Notes under the pieces: generated by a model
The model's input: the letters and a program-made list of their open reading frames with translations, nothing else
What the model was told of the DNA's origin: nothing
The model's database searches: none
Shown here: positions 18,328-27,826 of the stretch, piece after piece
Position numbering within the stretch: position 1 is the stretch's first letter
Layout: each line of letters starts with the position of its first letter
Source: Phycisphaerae bacterium
GTDB lineage: Bacteria > Planctomycetota > Phycisphaerae > Sedimentisphaerales > Anaerobacaceae
Direction: 5' to 3'
Length of the DNA stretch: 36,838 nt
NCBI GenBank assembly: GCA_029858035.1
Contig: JAOUFU010000003.1
Location: 1-36,838 of the forward strand
Position numbers and translations under genes: made by a program

Positions 18328-20292
18328 ATGAAAAGTTGCCGTCTCGCATATAAATATTTGGTTTGTTTGTTGGCCGGTTTTTTGTTGTTTTCGGCTAATC
18401 CGGCCATAGCTTCGGGGAGGCAGCTTGTCTATGAGCATATTGATGTGAATATGACCCTTAACAGGGATACGTCCCTCGATGTGGTGGAAACACAACGGGT
18501 ACGGCTGAGCGGCGACTGGAACGGTCTCTATCGCTATTACTCGCTGTACGGATGTGACGGGATTGAAATTATAGGTTTTAGTGAGAACGATACAGTTTAT
18601 AAGAAAGGCAGTATCAGCCGTAAGGGCGGCTACGTCGTCGAAAAGGAAAAAGGCAGGATTAATGTCAAGTGGCGCAGCCGTAATGTAAAAGATCCACCCT
18701 ATAGTAATACGGCGACTACTTTTCAAATCCGCTATCGAGTCAGGGGAGCTATTGGTCAGTATTGGAGGCGTGATGTGCTTTATTGGAAACCACTGATTCG
18801 GGATTGCGAGTACCGTATTAAGGCGGCGTCTGTAACGCTGAACCTTCCGAAAGCGGTCGAGCCGGAGCGGGTCGAGGTCATCTTTTATACCAAGGCCCCT
18901 GAGGCAAAATGGCAAATCAATCAGCAAGACAGACGATCGGTTCATTTCAGCGCCGTGGAAATCGGCCGGAAAGACAAATTCGAGATAAAATTATCGCTGC
19001 CAAAGGGCATGCTGGAACATTACAGCAGTCCAACTCATACCTATACCTTTCATATCAAGCCCTGGGTCTTTCCGGTTGGCACAGTGGCGGCGGGGCTTAT
19101 GTTGTTAATAATATGGTACAACATCGGAAGGGATCCTGTGCCTGAACCACAGCAAGTTTATGACATAGACGTACTTGATATTATGCCCGGGCTGGCCGGG
19201 CTGCTGATCGATGAGAGCTTTGACGTTCAGGATATAACGGCGACAATAATGGATCTGGCCCGTCGGGGTTATATCCATATCGATGAAATCAAAGAGGAGC
19301 AGGAGCACAAATCCCGTTGGTTCCAAGAACCCAGTCGCTACGAATTTGAGCTTACTAAAGTACCCGGAAAGGGCGAATTGTCAGGTTACGAAGAACTGCT
19401 GATTAAGAGGCTGTTTAAGGGCCGTTTAGTCGAAGGGGAAAAAGTAAACACCGACAAGCTGAATAATCACTTTTATAAACACATTCCTAAAATCAAGAAA
19501 AAAGCTTGGCAGCAGGTTCAAACGCTTGGCTGGTTCGCGAAACTGCCGAAGAAGGCCAAAAAACCTTTTATTATTATTGGTTTGATTGTAATCGCGTCTT
19601 CTCTGGCATTGGCGGCCATTGAGAAAGTGGATGTGCTCTTTTTTGCCGTGTGGGGCTCAATGTTTGCCGGATTTCCCGGCATGGTGCTCTTATCCAACGT
19701 GAAGCGTAATGGTCTCAAAGGATTATTGAAAAGTCTTTTCCTTGTTCCCTTTGTTGTTATCGGTTTGGGAGTTTTGTTCACAGTATCGCTTAAGAACTAC
19801 CGGACCAGCGGCTGGATGGTTGATGCAGGTATCACCGGTGCTTTCATCGGCTCATTGATCTGCATATCCGGCGGGGCCATGGCCCGAAAAAGTAAGCAGG
19901 GTGCGGCTGTAAAGCAGCGCCTGAATGAAATGCGCAACTCACTCAAACGCAGTGAGGCCATGGGCCTGAAGTTTGAGGACTTGCTGCCCTGGGCCATTGC
20001 TTTTGGCGTCACTAAAGATTACCTCGGCAATATAGCCGATATATCGAATGTCGATATTCCCTATTACCGCCCTTATTCTCGACTCTCCTCTTCGGGACTG
20101 TCGGGTGCTGAGACCGTATCATCACTGTCGGGTGCTGAGTTCGTATCATCTGTGTTAAGCGGCTTGTCCGCCATGACTTCCACTATCGGTTCCAGCCTGT
20201 CCTCGTCACCCAGCGGTGGAGGTGGGTCCAGTGGAGGTGGGTCCGGTGGCGGCGGCGGCGGCGGAGGAGGAGGTGGAGGTGGCGGCTGGTAG
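18328..20292 (+). CDS. DUF2207 family membrane protein with Gly-rich C-terminal tail
   Basis: Signal peptide, YEHIDVNMTLNRDTSLDVVETQRVRLSGDWNGLYRYY, several TM segments, C-terminus SGGGGSSGGGSGGGGGGGGGGGGGGW. ATG 18328 preferred over TTG 18295. Confidence 0.8.
   Translation: MKSCRLAYKYLVCLLAGFLLFSANPAIASGRQLVYEHIDVNMTLNRDTSLDVVETQRVRLSGDWNGLYRYYSLYGCDGIEIIGFSENDTVYKKGSISRKGGYVVEKEKGRINVKWRSRNVKDPPYSNTATTFQIRYRVRGAIGQYWRRDVLYWKPLIRDCEYRIKAASVTLNLPKAVEPERVEVIFYTKAPEAKWQINQQDRRSVHFSAVEIGRKDKFEIKLSLPKGMLEHYSSPTHTYTFHIKPWVFPVGTVAAGLMLLIIWYNIGRDPVPEPQQVYDIDVLDIMPGLAGLLIDESFDVQDITATIMDLARRGYIHIDEIKEEQEHKSRWFQEPSRYEFELTKVPGKGELSGYEELLIKRLFKGRLVEGEKVNTDKLNNHFYKHIPKIKKKAWQQVQTLGWFAKLPKKAKKPFIIIGLIVIASSLALAAIEKVDVLFFAVWGSMFAGFPGMVLLSNVKRNGLKGLLKSLFLVPFVVIGLGVLFTVSLKNYRTSGWMVDAGITGAFIGSLICISGGAMARKSKQGAAVKQRLNEMRNSLKRSEAMGLKFEDLLPWAIAFGVTKDYLGNIADISNVDIPYYRPYSRLSSSGLSGAETVSSLSGAEFVSSVLSGLSAMTSTIGSSLSSSPSGGGGSSGGGSGGGGGGGGGGGGGGW
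20215..20289 (+). repeat. Gly-codon (GGN) low-complexity tract
   Basis: ggtggaggtgggtccagtggaggtgggtccggtggcggcggcggcggcggaggaggaggtggaggtggcggctgg at the 3' end of the DUF2207 gene. Confidence 0.9.
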
Positions 20293-20491
20293 CCATAGCT
20301 ATGTTAGTTTTGCATATTACGGCAATAGAATGTTCAATCCGTTGACAACTACCAACGAGCATAGGATATATAATCCGATGCGCACCCGAGATTGTACCGG
20401 AAGTATTTAATAACGAGAAGAGGACATTGAAACCGGCCGCTAAACTTTGCTCCTGATATTCTTAAGAGCAGGATAGAACTTCTCAAAAGTT

Positions 20492-21116
20492 TTGAACCAT
20501 TCGGCATACTTCGAATTTAGTTTGCCGTCCGGGGATATAGGGTTTCTGTCGACTCGCAAGCCGGCTTTTGCATACTGCTGGACGTCGCCGGTAGGGGTGT
20601 TTTATCGCATGGCTCCAAACGGAAAGAACGTCCGGCGAATCTCAGCCAACTATCTGAACGATTTCACGCCGAGCCTGATGAACGACGGCCGGCTTATTTA
20701 CGGGCGCTGGGAATACGTGGACAGGCCTGCGATTCCGATACAAAGCCTGTGGACAATCAATCCGGACGGCACGAACCTGGGGGTGTACTATGGTAACCGC
20801 GTATTAAGCCCGGCGACTTTCATAGAGCCGCGTGCTGTTCCCGGTGATACACGGGTGCTGTGTACAATGACGGCGCACAATGGACCGTGCCGGGGGGACC
20901 GAGGCTTGTAAGACGGTTGTCTTCACATCCAAAGAGGCCCCGGATTATCAGGCCATTTTGAAAACCTTCGAACCTCTCCGGGAGATGTTGGTGGATAGGC
21001 CGCGTATGGATATGATTGACCGGGAGCAGGCAAATAAGACTGGGCCCATACGAAAACCGGCAGCAGCAAGGCCTCCTGATTATAAAGTTACCTCAATGTT
21101 TCCCTCTTCTCCTTAG
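20492..21116 (+). pseudogene. Decayed HzsA-like / PD40 beta-propeller protein gene
   Basis: FEFSLPSGDIGFLSTRKPAFAYCWTSPVGVFYRMAPNGKNVRRISANYLNDFTPSLMNDGRLIYGRWEYVDRP...LCTMTAHNGPCRG, then loss of frame. A second fragment (GGTEACKTVVFTSKEAPDYQAILKTFEPLREMLVDRPRMDM) in another frame resembles the C-terminus of the same family. Confidence 0.6.
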
Positions 21117-21465
21117 GTCCTTGAATCGGCCTGTCACAAAAAATTCTATTTTGTATTAAATATACGTCACCAGGAGATTACAGAAACAATATTGCCTATT
21201 TCTTCCCGCCCGGCTGTGATAATGTTCAGAATAGGCTTGTGCTTTGGAGGTCTCAAAAGAAATCACAACAGTTTATCACTTCTTAGACGGTTGAAAAAGA
21301 AATACGATTTGGTATTATAGACATTACTTAAGGCACTTTATGCCATTTTTCCATTTAACAATGGCATGATGCGGTGGATGAGCCATTATTTCAAGGGCCC
21401 CGGCGGCGAGCCGCCCTCGTATGGACTTGATTTGTCCGAAGTCAGGCCCGATGAAAAAAAGGTAG

Positions 21466-22737
21466 ATGACGATGCACCAAAATAAGTTCAAAATCAGCTA
21501 TCGAAACATTATTGTCAGCCTGTGTTTAGCGATAGTGTTCATCACTTTTCTGTCGGGCCCTGTTTCGGCTGAGAACTGGCCCGGTTGGAGAGGGCCTCGC
21601 GGCGACGGCACCAGCCTGGAAAAGAATGTACCCGTCAGATGGAGCAGTACAGAGAACATCGCATGGAAAGCTCCAATACCGGGCAAAGGACATGCGTCGC
21701 CGATAGTCTGGGACTCTCGTATCTTTGTTGTCACGGCGCTCGAAGAGCAAAAGCAGCGCGTCTTGTTGTGTCTGGACCGCAGCAGCGGAAATATAATTTG
21801 GCAGCGCGTTGTGCTTGAGTCGCCGCTTGAAAGGAAACATTCGCTGAACAGCTATGCAACATCGACGCCCGTGACGGATGGCGAAAAGGTGTATGTCAGC
21901 TTTCTTGACCGCGATAAGATGTTCGTTGCAGCTTACGACTTCGAAGGTAACAAAGTCTGGGAAGTCCGGCCGGGGGTGTTTTCAAGTATGCACGGCTACT
22001 GTTCGAGTCCCGTCCTCTGGAAAGACAAGGTCATTGTCAATGGGGACCACGATGGCCCGGCCTACATTGTCGCGCTGGACCGTGCCACCGGCAAAACAAT
22101 CTGGAAAACTCCCCGCCCGAACATGACGCGCAGCTACTGCGCGCCGGTCATCTATCATATTGACGGGCGAAACCAGATGATACTTTCGGGAAGCAAGTGC
22201 GTTGCCAGTTACGATCCCGACACGGGAAAGCAGCACTGGATAATAGACGGTCCCACCGAGCAGTTCGTTGCGTCGTTGGTCTATAACGGCGAGCTTCTTT
22301 TTATGACGAGTGGCTTTCCGGATCTTTTTATGCAGGGCATCCGCCCGGATGGAAGTGGCAACGTGACCGACACGCACATCGTCTGGCAGAAAGACCGGGA
22401 CTGCTCGTATGTGCCCAGTCCAGTCGCGGCCGGGCCCTACTTTCTGGTGGTATCTGACAGCGGGGTGGCGACATGCCTGAAGGCAAAGACCGGCGAGAGT
22501 CTCTGGCGGCAGCGCCTCGAAGGAAAGCACAGCCCTTCACTTCTGATAGCCGATGGTCTGGTGTACTTCCTGTCGGACAAGGGCGTTATGACGGTCGTCA
22601 GGCCGGGCCCGGAATATGAGGTCGTCGCCCGCAATGAATTAGGTGAAGAGACCCGTGCCTCGCCGGCAATCAGTAGTGGGCAGATGTTTCTGCGGGGCGT
22701 CGAAAACCTGTATTGCATTGGCACAGATTCAAAGTAA
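21466..22737 (+). CDS. PQQ-like beta-propeller repeat protein (BamB-like)
   Basis: ENWPGWRGPRGDGTSLEKNVPVRWSSTENIAWKAPIPGKGHASPIVWDSRIFV; repeats such as LDRSSGNIIWQRV, LDRATGKTIWKTPRP, YDPDTGKQHWIIDG, LKAKTGESLWRQRLEG. Confidence 0.88.
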   Translation: MTMHQNKFKISYRNIIVSLCLAIVFITFLSGPVSAENWPGWRGPRGDGTSLEKNVPVRWSSTENIAWKAPIPGKGHASPIVWDSRIFVVTALEEQKQRVLLCLDRSSGNIIWQRVVLESPLERKHSLNSYATSTPVTDGEKVYVSFLDRDKMFVAAYDFEGNKVWEVRPGVFSSMHGYCSSPVLWKDKVIVNGDHDGPAYIVALDRATGKTIWKTPRPNMTRSYCAPVIYHIDGRNQMILSGSKCVASYDPDTGKQHWIIDGPTEQFVASLVYNGELLFMTSGFPDLFMQGIRPDGSGNVTDTHIVWQKDRDCSYVPSPVAAGPYFLVVSDSGVATCLKAKTGESLWRQRLEGKHSPSLLIADGLVYFLSDKGVMTVVRPGPEYEVVARNELGEETRASPAISSGQMFLRGVENLYCIGTDSK

Positions 22738-22785
22738 CTTGCCGGTGAAGTAGTGCATTTGAAGTATCAAATTGAGGAACATGAC

Positions 22786-24468
22786 ATGAGTAATCGTATT
22801 CAATTGTTCATCTCAATCATTCTGGTACTGTTTTGTCCGCTCGGATTACAAGCGGATGACTCGAATAGCAGCGAAGTTGTCACGATTGGTGTGGATGCCG
22901 GTGTAAAGGGCAAACCTCTTCGTCATGTCTGGCAATATTACGGCTATGATGAGTGTAATTATACCACGGCACCCAATGCAAAAACATTGATGTCAACGCT
23001 TACAGATATCAATCCCGAAAAAGTGTATCTTCGCCAGCATTTTCTGCTTGCCTCCGGCGATGGTAAGCCCTCGCTGAAGTGGAGTTCCTCGAACGTTTAT
23101 ACTGTGGATTCGGCCGGTAATCCCGTGTATGATTGGCGGATAATGGATGAGATGATGGACGCGATTGTTGCGTCGGGCTGCCGGCCGCTGATCGAAATCG
23201 GCTTCATGCCCAAAGACCTCTCCATCAGGCCGGAGCCTTACAAAAGCAGTGACCCGTTCAAGATGAAAGGATACGGAGTTTACTATCCTCCAAAAGATTA
23301 CGAGAAGTGGGCCGAACTGATACGCCAGTGGGTTCGCCATAGTGCCCAAAGGTATAGGGGGGTTGAAGATGAGTGGTTGTGGGAATTATGGAATGAGCCC
23401 AATATCAGGTATTGGCAGGGGACCTTTGAGCAGTATTGCAAGCTCTTTGACTATACGGAGCGTGCACTGCACGAAGTCCTGCCAAAAGCAGTTTTTGGTG
23501 GGCCACATACGGCCGGTGCGCCGCCGTTTCTTCGCCAATTCCTTGAGCATTGCCTGAGCGGTAAGAATTATGTCACGGGGCGCAAGGGTACACGGCTGGA
23601 CTATGTAGGATTTCATTCCAAGGGAAGCACCAGATTTGTCGATGGCCATCCTCAGATGGATTTGGGCCGGAACCTGCGAACAAACCGACAGGGCTTTGCT
23701 ATCATTGCCGACTTTCCCCAGTACCGCGGCACCCCCGTGATCATCGGCGAATGTGACCCGGAAGGAGCGGCTGCACTATCTTCCCGTGTCAATCCCGCCA
23801 ACGGCTACCGCAATAGCAGTGCCTACGCAGCTTATGAAGTTGCCCTGATGAAGCATACCCTCGACCTGGCGGCCCGCGAGGGCGTGAATCTACAGGGAGT
23901 ATTGACCTGGGCCTTCATGTTCGACGGAAAGGATTACTTCGAGGGCTTTCGCACACTATCGACAAACGGAATCCATAAACCGGTGCTGAACGCCTTCAAG
24001 ATGCTGGGAATGCTCCAGGGCAGGCGGGTTGTCGTGACGAGCAGCGGTGCTTTGGGGATTGACCGAATTCTTGATAAAGGTTTTCGGGAGAAACCCGATA
24101 TCGACGTCCTGGCAACCGCCACCGAGGAAACAGTACAGGCTCTTGTTTGGAACTATCATGATGATATAGTCAAGGCCGAACCTGCCCCGGTAAAGCTTAC
24201 CATCAAAGCTCCACAGAATGGTGCAAAGCGGGCGCGTCTCATCCACTACCGAATCGACGATACTCACAGCAATGCTTATACACGCTGGCTCGAATTAAAT
24301 AGTCCACAGAAACCGGGGCCTGATGTATTGGCCCGCCTGAAAGCCGCCGCAGAGCTTGAGCTTCTGGAGCCGGTACGGTTTTGTGATGTTCGCAATGGGA
24401 AAGTGGAGCTGAATTTTTCTCTTCCCAGGTACGCAGTTTCATTAGTCGAAATTCGCTGGTGCCTGTAA
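22786..24468 (+). CDS. Glycoside hydrolase family 39-like protein
   Basis: WLWELWNEPNIRYWQGTFEQYCKLFDYTERALHEVLPKAVFGGPHTAG (GH39-like NEP acid/base motif); PVIIGECDPEGA (likely nucleophile region); signal peptide at ATG 22786. Confidence 0.72.
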   Translation: MSNRIQLFISIILVLFCPLGLQADDSNSSEVVTIGVDAGVKGKPLRHVWQYYGYDECNYTTAPNAKTLMSTLTDINPEKVYLRQHFLLASGDGKPSLKWSSSNVYTVDSAGNPVYDWRIMDEMMDAIVASGCRPLIEIGFMPKDLSIRPEPYKSSDPFKMKGYGVYYPPKDYEKWAELIRQWVRHSAQRYRGVEDEWLWELWNEPNIRYWQGTFEQYCKLFDYTERALHEVLPKAVFGGPHTAGAPPFLRQFLEHCLSGKNYVTGRKGTRLDYVGFHSKGSTRFVDGHPQMDLGRNLRTNRQGFAIIADFPQYRGTPVIIGECDPEGAAALSSRVNPANGYRNSSAYAAYEVALMKHTLDLAAREGVNLQGVLTWAFMFDGKDYFEGFRTLSTNGIHKPVLNAFKMLGMLQGRRVVVTSSGALGIDRILDKGFREKPDIDVLATATEETVQALVWNYHDDIVKAEPAPVKLTIKAPQNGAKRARLIHYRIDDTHSNAYTRWLELNSPQKPGPDVLARLKAAAELELLEPVRFCDVRNGKVELNFSLPRYAVSLVEIRWCL

Positions 24469-24629
24469 AAGCTGTTACTTTGGTTGGATTTTGTAATAAC
24501 GAGGGTAAAGCAAACAGCAATAATTTCTTAGTGAATTCGTCGCTGTTGTGAGTTAAAATATGCATTATCAGTTTACGTTCGTTTTGTTTCTATATACGAA
24601 TTGTTATTACTGCAAAGGAGAAGGAAAAA

Positions 24630-25586
24630 ATGATGAACAATAGGAAATCGGTATCCAGACGTTATTTTATGAAACAATCTTTGGTTGGGGCCGCTCTGTT
24701 GGCTTCTGCGTCAGCGAGTGAATTACCGGCTGCGCAAAAAAAAGATCCCTTGTTGCGATTGGGAGGCCCCACTTTCGAAAAATATGACAATCCTGATTCA
24801 TGGGTCCAGGCGATGAAAAAGCTCGGCTACAGGGCGGCCTATTGCCCGGTAGGCGCCGATGCAACCGATGATGTCGTCAGCGCCTATGCCGCCGCAGCCA
24901 AAAAGGCCGACATAATTATCGCCGAAGTGGGTGCGTGGAGCAATCCGATCAGTCCCGATGAAAAAACGCGCCGTGAGGCGCTGGCGAAATGCCGCAGTCA
25001 GCTCGCCTTGGCCGACAGGATTGGAGCAAACTGCTGCGTCAACATCAGCGGCTCACGCAGTGAGCGCTGGGACGGCCCTTCATCCGGCAACTTCACCGAA
25101 GAAACATTTGATATGATTGTTGAAACAACGCGTGGTATTATTGACGATGTCAAACCGACCCGGACATATTTCACGTTGGAAACCATGCCGTGGGCGTATC
25201 CGGACTCCCCTGATTCGTACCTGCGCTTATTTAAGGCCATTGACCGCAAGCGATTTGCCGTACATCTGGATCCGGTCAATCTGGTTTGCAGTCCTCAGCG
25301 ATACTTTGGAAACGGTAAGCTTATCCGCGAATGCTTTAGAAAACTCGGCCTCTATATCAAAAGCTGCCACGCCAAGGATATTCTTTTGCAGAAAAAACTT
25401 ACCACTCATCTCGACGAGATTCGTCCGGGCTTGGGTGGTCTGGATTATGCCGCGTTTTTGAAGGAATTGAGCAAAATACCGGACACCCCTCTCATGCTGG
25501 AGCACCTGCCTAATGCAAACGAATACGAATTGGCGGCTGAGCATATTCGCGGCGTTGCGAAAAACATAGGATTGTCTTTCGGGTAA
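24630..25586 (+). CDS. Sugar phosphate isomerase/epimerase (xylose isomerase-like TIM barrel), Tat-type leader
   Basis: SVSRRYFMKQSLVGAALLASASASE leader; TYFTLETMPWAYPDSPDSYLRLFKAIDRKRFAVHLDPVNLV...CFRKLGLYIKSCHAKDILL. Confidence 0.85.
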   Translation: MMNNRKSVSRRYFMKQSLVGAALLASASASELPAAQKKDPLLRLGGPTFEKYDNPDSWVQAMKKLGYRAAYCPVGADATDDVVSAYAAAAKKADIIIAEVGAWSNPISPDEKTRREALAKCRSQLALADRIGANCCVNISGSRSERWDGPSSGNFTEETFDMIVETTRGIIDDVKPTRTYFTLETMPWAYPDSPDSYLRLFKAIDRKRFAVHLDPVNLVCSPQRYFGNGKLIRECFRKLGLYIKSCHAKDILLQKKLTTHLDEIRPGLGGLDYAAFLKELSKIPDTPLMLEHLPNANEYELAAEHIRGVAKNIGLSFG

Positions 25587-25675
25587 GAAAGATTCTGTTT
25601 ATAAGCAAAAGTAAAAGTGATCCAAAGGGATCAGTAACTAAAAACGTTAACGACGCTTTTTCAGGAGACAGGTAA

Positions 25676-26458
25676 ATGAAGTACACAGGTAAAATCACGA
25701 TTCATATAGTAATATTGGCAGCCTTTTTACTGGTAGCGGCGGGATTTCTTTGCTCGTGCTGCGAATGCGGCCGGCCGGCCAAAGACCTCAGCAAGCCGGG
25801 CGAGAACCTGAAGGTGCTGGTGGTTACGGGCGGGCACGCGTTCGAACATGAGCCTTTCTTTACACTGTTCGAGGGCTATGATGATATCGAGTATGTCGAG
25901 GCCCAGCTCAAAGACGACAGCGAGATTTTCGAGGACATTAGCGGCTGGGATTACGATGTTATCGTGTTTTTCAATATGACACAGAATATATCGACGAAAA
26001 GGCAGGAAAATTTCAAAAAGCTCGTAAAGGACGGTGTCGGCGTCGTGGCCCTTCACCACTGCATGGGCTCCTTCCAGGAGTGGCCCGAATATATCAAAAT
26101 CATCGGCGGCAGGTACAATTTGAAGGAATCCGAGCAGGGTGGTGTCAAAAACGAGGCGAGCACATATAGAGAAGGTGCGGACTTTACTGTTCACATTGAT
26201 GATTCCAAGCATCCGATTACGCGGGGACTGGCGGACTTCCAAGTACACGACGAGACATATAAAAAATGCAGCTTCGAGAAAGATAATCACCTGCTTATGA
26301 CAACTAACCATCCCGATAGCGATAGAGAGCTTGGCTGGGTCAGGAGCTACGGCAGGGGAAAGGTTTGTTTCATAATGACCGGCCACGGCCCCAGCGTCTA
26401 CGCAAATCCAACCTACCGCCAGCTTGTCGCACGCGCCATCCGATGGTCCGCGAACTGA
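25676..26458 (+). CDS. ThuA-like domain protein, lipoprotein/secreted
   Basis: LKVLVVTGGHAFEHEPFFTLFEGYDDIEYVEAQL...DYDVIVFFNMTQNIS...VGVVALHHCMGSFQEWPEYIKIIGGRY; C-terminal GRGKVCFIMTGHGPSVYANPTYRQLVARAIRWSA. Confidence 0.87.
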   Translation: MKYTGKITIHIVILAAFLLVAAGFLCSCCECGRPAKDLSKPGENLKVLVVTGGHAFEHEPFFTLFEGYDDIEYVEAQLKDDSEIFEDISGWDYDVIVFFNMTQNISTKRQENFKKLVKDGVGVVALHHCMGSFQEWPEYIKIIGGRYNLKESEQGGVKNEASTYREGADFTVHIDDSKHPITRGLADFQVHDETYKKCSFEKDNHLLMTTNHPDSDRELGWVRSYGRGKVCFIMTGHGPSVYANPTYRQLVARAIRWSAN

Positions 26459-26547
26459 ATAAAAGAAAGTAGAGGTAGTGGAACAAATTGGCCCAGGGTG
26501 TTTTAGAGAGAAATTTGAGATAATTAAACAGAAGGGAGTGTACGCCT

Positions 26548-27246
26548 ATGCTGAAATGGGACGATAAGAAACTGACAATATTGATAAGCAGCAAGCAGCT
26601 TATCGTAGGTGTCTTTGTAGCAATACTTTTAGCCCTTGGCTTGACAGGTTTATATGTGCGCCAAAAAGTAAAAGCTGCCAAAGAACAGATTCTGAAGCAA
26701 TATCATAAGTCGGGTTCGGATTTACGCTATGAGTTGAGCGAAAATCCTGCAATAAGTGAAAATAAGAGTAAAATTTCACGTTATTGGAGAGGCTTCAAGA
26801 TACTTAAGAACAACACCTTTGACGGTGATGTTATCGCATATGATTTTAAAGTAGATGATTGTAATGAAATAGGCCATGTAGTTGTAATCAAATATGTAGA
26901 TGAATTGTTAAATGTGGCCCAGATTAGTTATACGCAGAGCATTGATCCTAATGTGGTTGGTGGCCTATTTCTTGCTCCCGATAGTATGCCGCCGCCTAAT
27001 ATGCGGATGTTCGGTAAAACTGAGCTTTGCGTACTTTTAAGAGTTGATTCAAAGTTATCCGCGAATGATGGACCTTACGATGAGTGGGATGACGAGAGGT
27101 GGTATCTTGTGGTTCCACAAGCGACATTTGAAGGAATCGTGAATATGGAGGGGCAATTCATTCTCTTGGGGAAAGAGGGTAATGTGTTGGATAGATTCAG
27201 ACTTAAAGAATTGTGCAATGCTATTGAACAGACGGGCTCACCCTGA
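26548..27246 (+). CDS. Hypothetical protein with N-terminal TM anchor (232 aa)
   Basis: TM segment LIVGVFVAILLALGLTGLYV; GAAGGGAG upstream; no family recognised. Confidence 0.6.
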   Translation: MLKWDDKKLTILISSKQLIVGVFVAILLALGLTGLYVRQKVKAAKEQILKQYHKSGSDLRYELSENPAISENKSKISRYWRGFKILKNNTFDGDVIAYDFKVDDCNEIGHVVVIKYVDELLNVAQISYTQSIDPNVVGGLFLAPDSMPPPNMRMFGKTELCVLLRVDSKLSANDGPYDEWDDERWYLVVPQATFEGIVNMEGQFILLGKEGNVLDRFRLKELCNAIEQTGSP

Positions 27247-27319
27247 AAGTGCGGTTTTTGGGCTAAAGAATGAGGGTGTTAAAAAAATATTTTATTTTTT
27301 TATTTTTTACTTGCAATCT

Positions 27320-27344
27320 CTACAATTGTAGTGTAGTCTCTACA
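27320..27344. promoter_or_regulatory. Candidate BlaI-type operator(s)
   Basis: Perfect 12-bp palindrome CTACAATTGTAG (27320-27331) followed by TGTAG-TCT-CTACA (27332-27344), just upstream of the BlaI-family gene. BlaI/MecI operators are TACA/TGTA dyads. Confidence 0.6.
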
Positions 27345-27370
27345 AAGTTAATGATAAAAGGAGACTTGTA

Positions 27371-27772
27371 ATGGCAAAAAGAAATCCCGAACTGACCGAA
27401 GCCGAATGGGCAATTATCCAGGCCGTCTGGGACAATGAGCCGTGCGCGGCCCCGATGGTTCAGGAAGAGCTCCAGGCCCGAAAGGACTGGCACTACAGCA
27501 CCGTCAAGACCCTGATGGACCGGATGGTCACAAAAGGGCTGCTGACCACGGAAAGATTCCGCAATCTCATTCTGTACCGCTCGGCAATCACAAGGGTCCA
27601 GGCGCAAAAGGGCGAAATCATGCGCGCGGTAAAAAGGGCGTTCGATGGGGCCCTTACGCCGATGATGCAGTTTATGCTGGATGAGCATAAACTGTCGCAG
27701 AAGCAGCTGGCTGAACTGGAGTCGCTAATAAAGAAGAAACGCAAAAAGGGTACTGCTCGCAAAAAAAGATAA
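27371..27772 (+). CDS. BlaI/MecI/CopY family transcriptional repressor
   Basis: LTEAEWAIIQAVWDNEPCAAPMVQEELQARKDWHYSTVKTLMDRMVTKGLLTTERFRNLILYRSAI: winged-helix BlaI signature. Confidence 0.92.
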   Translation: MAKRNPELTEAEWAIIQAVWDNEPCAAPMVQEELQARKDWHYSTVKTLMDRMVTKGLLTTERFRNLILYRSAITRVQAQKGEIMRAVKRAFDGALTPMMQFMLDEHKLSQKQLAELESLIKKKRKKGTARKKR

Positions 27773-27826
27773 TTTTTCCTGAAACTAAAATTCCATAAGT
27801 GCGTCTTAATAAGCGGAGGACGTATT

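Noticed and set aside
18169-18945. 258-aa minus-strand ORF
   Set aside because: Antisense to the start of the DUF2207 gene and the end of the isomerase gene; shadow ORF.
20215-20289. GGN tract as an unusual repeat element
   Set aside because: It encodes the Gly-rich tail that is common in DUF2207 proteins; codon usage is mixed, so it is not a pure microsatellite.
25727-26386. 219-aa minus-strand ORF
   Set aside because: Antisense to ThuA; no start context or family motifs.
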